From: an uncultured Spirochaetaceae bacterium
GTDB taxonomy: Bacteria; Spirochaetota; Spirochaetia; Treponematales; Treponemataceae
Assembly (NCBI GenBank): GCA_902773215.1
Contig: CACYDQ010000159.1
Location: forward strand, 1-9,849
Length of the DNA: 9,849 nucleotides
Direction of reading: 5' to 3'
The position numbers were made by a program, and so were the translations under genes. The stretch's first letter is position 1. Each line of letters opens with the position of its first letter. Below the pieces are notes generated by a model that was not told the DNA's origin, made no database searches, and saw nothing but the letters and a program-made list of their open reading frames with translations. Shown here one piece after another: positions 5,617-9,849 of the stretch.

Positions 5617-5623
5617 GGAAGGG

Positions 5624-7864
5624 ATGGAAAGCAGCCCCAGCAGCAAGCAAGCCCAGAACGCCTCCGGACATCTCAGTTCCAGGCGCATCGCCTGGTTCCT
5701 CATTTTCCTCAACGCGGTGGGAGTTCTCCTTGTCACCATCCTGTGCGTCTGGCAGGGGCGCAGGGAATTCCAGCGGGGCAAGGCGGAGACGGAGGGGGCC
5801 TTCCTGTCCATGGTGGAGAGCTTCAGCCTCTTCGGCGGGGGGAACATGATGGGCCAGCAGATGTCCGTGCACAACTGGTGCAGGTACATAGAGCAGGAGA
5901 AGCTGGATCTGGGCGGTACCCTCACCTTCCTGAGCAACGTGTCCACCGCGTCCGACGTGCACCTGCACCTGGTCAGGGCAGACGACCTCAAGGGCTTCTG
6001 CCTGTCCCCCCGCTACCACGTGCGGGGCGGCATGCCGCCCGCGGAGGGCGGGCAGGGCTACCGAGAGGTGGACTACCAGGGGCTGGCATCCGCCTTCGCG
6101 GCGATACTTCCTTCCATAATGTCCCGGCCCGACGAAGTGGAGGTGCTGCTTGCCTCCATCGCCCCGAGCAGCAGCCTGGGGGTGAGCCAGGGAAGGCTCG
6201 CCTTCTGCGGGCCCGCGATGGTCAGGGAAGGGGACGGAGGCAGCATCTACATCGTCATGAAAATCTCCTCCTCGGACGATATAAACGCCCTGTGGAGGCT
6301 TCCGGACAACTTCCGCACAGCCAGGGTCTCGCTGATAGACAAGTACGGCGACTACATCCTGCAGGGCGGCGGTTTCACCGGCGGCAACTTCTGGGACTTC
6401 ATCAGGACGGAGGGGAACCTGAGCTTCTTCGACATAGGCAGGCTGCAGGCCGAGTTCGCAGCTCCGGGCGCGTCCCTGCTGGAACTGAGGAACTCCGCCG
6501 GGGAGAGCTACTACTACGCAGGCTGCCCCTCGGGGGTGGCGGGCGGCCAGACCTTCGTCCTCAGCATCCGGCAGGATGCCGTGGTCGAGAGTACCGTCAG
6601 CTACCGTCTCGCCGCCATCGTCCTCGCGGGCATGCTGTTCCTGTTCCTGCTGGACGGCTGGTACATGATCCTCGTCAACAGGAAGCTCCACGAGAGCGTG
6701 GATAAGGCGGAGAAAGAGAGCCGCTTCAAGACCGAATTCCTCTCCTCGATGAGCCATGACATCCGCACCCCGATGAACGCAATAATGGGGCTCACCAAGA
6801 TAATGCGGCGCAGCTGGGGCGACGAGGCCAAGATGCTGGACTGCCTGGGCAAAGTGGAGGTCTCGGGCCGGCACCTGCTCATGCTGATAAACGACGTGCT
6901 CGACATCTCCAAGATTGAGTCCGACGGCGTGATCCTCTCCCCTTCGGCGTTCAGCCTGAGCTCCCTGACGGACGAGATACAGACGCTGACCGAGCCCCAG
7001 AGCCGGGAAAAGGGGCTTGCCGTCAGCTTCCGCAAGGAGGGCATAGACCACGACCTGCTCGTCGCCGACGAGCTGAGGATAAAGCAGGTCTTCATGAACC
7101 TCCTTTCCAACGCGATAAAGTACACCCCCGAGGGCGGCAGCGTGGACGTCTGCGTCTCCGAGTCCCCCTCTTCCTCCCAGAACCGCCGCCAGGTCCGCTA
7201 CGTCGTGCGCGACACGGGCCTGGGGATGAGCGAGGATTTCATGAAGACGATGTACCAGGCCTTCTCGCGCGAGGTGGACACCCGCATCAACAAGATTCCC
7301 GGCACGGGCCTGGGCCTCTCCATCGTCAAGCAGCTGGTGGACCTGATGGGCGGCAGCATAGACTGCCAGAGCATGGTCGGCAAAGGAACCACCTTTACCG
7401 TGGACCTGGACCTGCCCGTTGCCCAGGCAGTATCCGGCAAGGCGAGCGAGGACGAGGACTGGAAGGAGGACTTCATAAAGGGCGCGACCCTGCTCGTGGC
7501 GGAGGACAACGACATCAACTGGGAGATAGAGAGGGAGCTTCTTTCTTATAAGGGGATAGAGTGCGAGCGGGCGGAGGACGGCAAAATCTGCGTGGAGATG
7601 CTGAAGGCCGCCCCGGTCGGAAAATACGCCGCCATCCTGATGGACATGCAGATGCCCGTGATGGACGGCATGACCGCCGCGAGGGAAATCCGTGCCCTGG
7701 ACGATTCCGCGCGAAGCGCCATCCCCATCATAGCGGTGACGGCAAACGCCTTCGTGGACGACGTGCGGGCCTGCCTGGACGCGGGCATGGACGCGCACGT
7801 CTGCAAGCCTGTCAACGTGGAGAGCGTCATCAAGGCACTCCGCTCGGTCATGCGGAGACGGTGA
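5624..7864 (+). CDS. Membrane-bound hybrid sensor histidine kinase with C-terminal receiver domain
   Basis: A 746-aa product; residues are numbered from ATG 5624. TM1 is about 24-44 (WFLIFLNAVGVLLVTILCVW) and TM2 about 329-351 (LAAIVLAGMLFLFLLDGWYM). Between them lies a ~284-aa extracytoplasmic sensor, possibly Cache-like but not assigned. HisKA follows with SSMSHDIRTPMNAIMG, phospho-acceptor His378. The ATPase domain has the N-box NLLSNAIKY (Asn496), G1 DTGLGM (Asp530) and G2 GTGLGLS (from Gly560). The receiver has acidic Glu627-Asp628, phospho-acceptor Asp674 in MDMQMPVMDG, and Lys728. All catalytic motifs look intact. It should phosphorylate itself and pass phosphate to its own receiver, then to a phosphotransfer protein or regulator encoded elsewhere. 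The in-frame ATG 5615 is inside the TATAAT box, so ATG 5624 is preferred. It is divergent from the binding-protein gene and is followed 45 bp later by a secreted-protein gene. Confidence 0.93.
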   Translation: MESSPSSKQAQNASGHLSSRRIAWFLIFLNAVGVLLVTILCVWQGRREFQRGKAETEGAFLSMVESFSLFGGGNMMGQQMSVHNWCRYIEQEKLDLGGTLTFLSNVSTASDVHLHLVRADDLKGFCLSPRYHVRGGMPPAEGGQGYREVDYQGLASAFAAILPSIMSRPDEVEVLLASIAPSSSLGVSQGRLAFCGPAMVREGDGGSIYIVMKISSSDDINALWRLPDNFRTARVSLIDKYGDYILQGGGFTGGNFWDFIRTEGNLSFFDIGRLQAEFAAPGASLLELRNSAGESYYYAGCPSGVAGGQTFVLSIRQDAVVESTVSYRLAAIVLAGMLFLFLLDGWYMILVNRKLHESVDKAEKESRFKTEFLSSMSHDIRTPMNAIMGLTKIMRRSWGDEAKMLDCLGKVEVSGRHLLMLINDVLDISKIESDGVILSPSAFSLSSLTDEIQTLTEPQSREKGLAVSFRKEGIDHDLLVADELRIKQVFMNLLSNAIKYTPEGGSVDVCVSESPSSSQNRRQVRYVVRDTGLGMSEDFMKTMYQAFSREVDTRINKIPGTGLGLSIVKQLVDLMGGSIDCQSMVGKGTTFTVDLDLPVAQAVSGKASEDEDWKEDFIKGATLLVAEDNDINWEIERELLSYKGIECERAEDGKICVEMLKAAPVGKYAAILMDMQMPVMDGMTAAREIRALDDSARSAIPIIAVTANAFVDDVRACLDAGMDAHVCKPVNVESVIKALRSVMRRR

Positions 7865-7865
7865 T

Positions 7866-7886
7866 CCGCCCCGGAAACCTTGGCGG
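7866..7886 (+). terminator. Weak hairpin after the kinase gene
   Basis: CCGCC (7866-7870) can pair with GGCGG (7882-7886) over an 11-nt loop. No T-tract follows, and the next gene starts at 7910, so read-through from the kinase gene is likely. Confidence 0.2.
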
Positions 7887-7909
7887 GGGCATGATTGTTC
7901 TATGGATAT

Positions 7910-9571
7910 ATGAAAAGGCTTTTTTTCCGTAAGGCGCTATCCGTCCTCCTCCCTGCCCTCGTGGCTGCCGGGATTTCCCAGGCCTCTTTTGCACAGGCCG
8001 GGGGGACCGCCGTCACGCCGCCCGCAGGAGGACTGTCGGGCGGGCTCGGCATGACGCTCATCAAGGAAACGACCGTCATGATATCCGAGCAGGACCAGCA
8101 GTTCCTGGACAAGCAGCGGGAGAGCATCGCCTCGAACGACAAGCGCCGGGCCAAGACAGACAGGGCGAGGCGGGAAAGCTACGACGAGATCGAGACGGCG
8201 ATAATCGCCAGCAACTACAAGCAGTTCAAGGGACTCGCCGAGGGAGAGAAGAGCAAGCACCCCTCTTCCGGGGACAAAGCGATAGAGAGAATCAAGAAGA
8301 TAGAGGACATGAAGCGGAACATCCTCCGCTTCGAGCGCTACTACGACGAGGGGAGCGAGGAAGTCGCGAGCCTCATCTCCTCGCTGGAGGACTACTACGC
8401 GGAGCTTGAGAGCGACACGTACACGGCCAACTCCTTCGCCGGGGAGCTCATCATCCGGGGGGAGGACTACGGCGCGGCAGATGACGGCTGGCGGGTGACG
8501 GTCTATTCCGAGCTTTTCGGCCTGGCGAGCCTGTTCAGATACAAGGGCCTCCTCGGCTACAAGGAGATGATAAAGAAGGGCGGCAGCGTGCTGGGGAGCA
8601 AGGGGCTGGGCAACCTGACCAAGGAGGACAGCATCTTGGTGGCGGACAGCCTCTTCGCCCGGGCAGTCCCCATGCTCTTCGCGACGATGACCTACAAGGT
8701 CGTGCGGGGAATCAACGCCTCCCAGTACATTCTCATCCCGGTTTCCCTGACGCTGGCAAGGACGGACAACCTGAAGGCAGTACTCACCGCGGACAAGGAC
8801 GGGCTGACCCCCGGCAGCTTCTACATGGACCCCCAGCTGGCGGTCTCCCGGTCGGCAATGACGGGAGGGACATCCGGCGGCGGGTCCACGGGCACGGGCG
8901 GGACGAAATCCTCCGGCAGCAAGTCAACGGGCACGAATTCCTCCGGCAGCTCCCAGAAGCAGGGGGGCACAAGCAAGAAGAAGCAGAAAGAGACACAGAC
9001 GAAGCCCTCCCAGGAGGCACCCTCCTCCGACAAGAAGCCGGAAGCCCGGAAGCGGCAGGGAAGCACCGGCGGGGAAAGCTCTTCCGGAGGCCTGGACGCA
9101 GGGAATCCCTTCATGGAAAAAATGCTCTCCACGCAGAAGAAGCGCCGGGTCCTCTTCCTGACGATGGACACGGCAATCTACAGCCTGGCGGACTACAACA
9201 TCATGGACCTGGAGCTGAATTCCATAAAGCTGAACTTCGAGTTCGCCAACAAGGAATACTTTTTCTACGGGGGCGGCCTGTCATGGCGCTATGCGGGCAG
9301 GAACGCGGAATCCTTCTACGGGGCATTCGTCAACGCGGGCGCGAACATCACCCTCTTCCAGAACTTCCGGCCCTATGTCCTCGTGGAGGCCTCCGCGAAC
9401 ACGGGCGCGGAGCTGGGCCTGGGGGCGGGATGCGGCCTCGACGTGGTCATAAAGCACCTCCTGCTGAACGTCAACTGGGCGTTCAACTGGAGCTACGACG
9501 CGGACCTCAAGACAGGCAGCAAGAGCTCCACCTTCGCCACCGCCGGGATGGGAATCGGCTTCACCTGGTGA
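7910..9571 (+). CDS. Secreted, probably outer-membrane-associated protein with helical, low-complexity and barrel-like parts
   Basis: A 553-aa product I do not recognise as a named family. MKRLFFRKALSVLLPALVAA leads into a signal peptide, with cleavage likely after SQASFA. Residues about 60-180 are strongly charged and helical (EQDQQFLDKQRE, KAIERIKKIEDMKRNILRFE), consistent with a coiled coil. A further folded region runs to about 317. Residues 318-395 form a linker rich in Gly, Ser, Thr and Lys, including a two-copy 10-residue repeat (TKSSGSKSTG / TNSSGSSQKQ). The last ~155 residues alternate as in beta-strands (YFFYGGGLSWRYAG, FYGAFVNAGANITLF, FRPYVLVEASANTG, TAGMGIGFTW) and end in Trp, typical of outer-membrane barrels. 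ATG 7910 is chosen because it starts a clean signal peptide; TTG 7895 is an alternative. No clear ribosome site or own promoter is visible, so cotranscription with the kinase is possible. Confidence 0.8.
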   Translation: MKRLFFRKALSVLLPALVAAGISQASFAQAGGTAVTPPAGGLSGGLGMTLIKETTVMISEQDQQFLDKQRESIASNDKRRAKTDRARRESYDEIETAIIASNYKQFKGLAEGEKSKHPSSGDKAIERIKKIEDMKRNILRFERYYDEGSEEVASLISSLEDYYAELESDTYTANSFAGELIIRGEDYGAADDGWRVTVYSELFGLASLFRYKGLLGYKEMIKKGGSVLGSKGLGNLTKEDSILVADSLFARAVPMLFATMTYKVVRGINASQYILIPVSLTLARTDNLKAVLTADKDGLTPGSFYMDPQLAVSRSAMTGGTSGGGSTGTGGTKSSGSKSTGTNSSGSSQKQGGTSKKKQKETQTKPSQEAPSSDKKPEARKRQGSTGGESSSGGLDAGNPFMEKMLSTQKKRRVLFLTMDTAIYSLADYNIMDLELNSIKLNFEFANKEYFFYGGGLSWRYAGRNAESFYGAFVNAGANITLFQNFRPYVLVEASANTGAELGLGAGCGLDVVIKHLLLNVNWAFNWSYDADLKTGSKSSTFATAGMGIGFTW

Positions 9572-9672
9572 CCCCCGCAGTCACATCCCGGCATCCGTCC
9601 GTCACACCGTCCCCTAGAACAAACGCAGGGAAAGCATTAGACTGGCAGCAGACTGACGTAAGGAGAAAAACG
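9572..9672 (+). promoter_or_regulatory. Intergenic stretch ending in a ribosome binding site
   Basis: AGGAG at 9661-9665 lies 7 nt before ATG 9673. The rest shows no convincing hairpin. GTCACA occurs twice (about 9581 and 9601). A TTAGAC at 9637-9642 could be a weak -10, but no good -35 matches it. Confidence 0.4.
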
Positions 9673-9849
9673 ATGAGGACGGTGATAATCCACGGGCAGA
9701 GCCATAAGGGCTCCACCTACCACATAGCGCATAGTCTTGCGGAGAAAATCGGCGGGGAGATAACGGAGTTCTTCCTGCCGCGCGACTTCGGGGACTTCTG
9801 CCTGGGCTGCATGACCTGCTTCAAGAACGGTCAGGCGGACTGCCCCCAC
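9673..9849 (+). CDS. Flavodoxin-like NAD(P)H-dependent (FMN) reductase, N-terminal part
   Basis: The first 59 codons are seen; the gene continues past the right edge. MRTVIIHGQSHKGSTYHIAH matches the first beta-strand and phosphate-binding loop (GxSxxGST) of flavodoxin-fold NAD(P)H reductases, where FMN binds. Next comes ITEFFLPRDFGDFCLGCMTC, with the Cys-x-Gly-Cys-x-x-Cys cluster and a later Cys (ADCPH) common in the multimeric flavodoxin (WrbA/iron-sulfur flavoprotein-like) group. It is likely a soluble FMN protein for redox reactions; the substrate is not predictable. The start is supported by AGGAG 7 nt upstream. It has no clear functional link with the secreted-protein gene 101 bp before it. 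Confidence 0.82.
   Translation, partial: MRTVIIHGQSHKGSTYHIAHSLAEKIGGEITEFFLPRDFGDFCLGCMTCFKNGQADCPH

Noticed and set aside
5473..5991. Upstream extension of the solute-binding protein frame
   Set aside because: It overlaps the kinase gene on the other strand and precedes the lipoprotein signal peptide; the promoter lies inside it.
5575..6705. 376-codon plus-strand open frame
   Set aside because: Out-of-frame shadow of the kinase gene, rich in Arg, Gly and Pro.
5042..7798. 918-codon minus-strand open frame
   Set aside because: Antisense shadow of the hybrid kinase in a GC-rich genome; the peptide is His/Val/Leu/Arg-rich with no motif.
9637..9849. 70-codon minus-strand frame at the right end
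   Set aside because: Antisense to the flavodoxin-like gene, which has a good ribosome site and recognisable motifs.

Overview
The window looks like a GC-rich bacterial chromosome segment, most plausibly from a spirochaete close to Treponema. This is an inference. It rests on two lipoproteins with relaxed signal-peptidase II sites (one has Ala at -3), a large outer-membrane-type protein ending in an aromatic residue, a hybrid histidine kinase, and heavy use of ATA (Ile) and AGG (Arg) codons in otherwise GC-rich genes. No rRNA, tRNA, CRISPR array or transposase is visible.

Layout. (1) Positions 1-903, minus strand: the N-terminal 301 codons of a tandem-PAS sensor that runs off the left edge. 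(2) 904-1237: a divergent intergenic region with two promoters and an array of degenerate ~30-bp G/C-rich repeats. (3) 1238-2197, plus: a ketopantoate-reductase-like dehydrogenase that appears to lack the catalytic lysine and glutamate. (4) 2198-2427: a GC-rich composite repeat region with a perfect 34-bp palindrome and a strong hairpin. (5) 2428-3132, plus: a hypothetical lipoprotein. (6) 3141-3873: an antitoxin / PIN-toxin cassette, flanked by an exact 30-bp direct repeat that duplicates the 3' end of the lipoprotein gene. (7) 3904-5472, minus: a family 5 solute-binding lipoprotein. (8) 5624-7864, plus: a membrane hybrid histidine kinase, divergent from the binding protein. (9) 7910-9571, plus: a secreted three-part protein (helical region, Gly/Ser/Lys linker, barrel-like end). 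(10) 9673-9849, plus: the start of a flavodoxin-like reductase, cut by the right edge.

How the parts may work together. The binding protein and kinase face away from each other over a 151-bp region. Both start codons sit exactly 7 nt after an extended -10 box (TGnTATAAT), so both mRNAs are probably leaderless. The kinase promoter also carries an 11-bp-arm inverted repeat that looks like an operator. No ABC permease or ATPase lies nearby, so the binding protein could feed ligand information to the kinase rather than to a transporter. The toxin-antitoxin pair reads as an insertion between two genes that were once convergent. The 30-bp duplication left both neighbouring reading frames intact.
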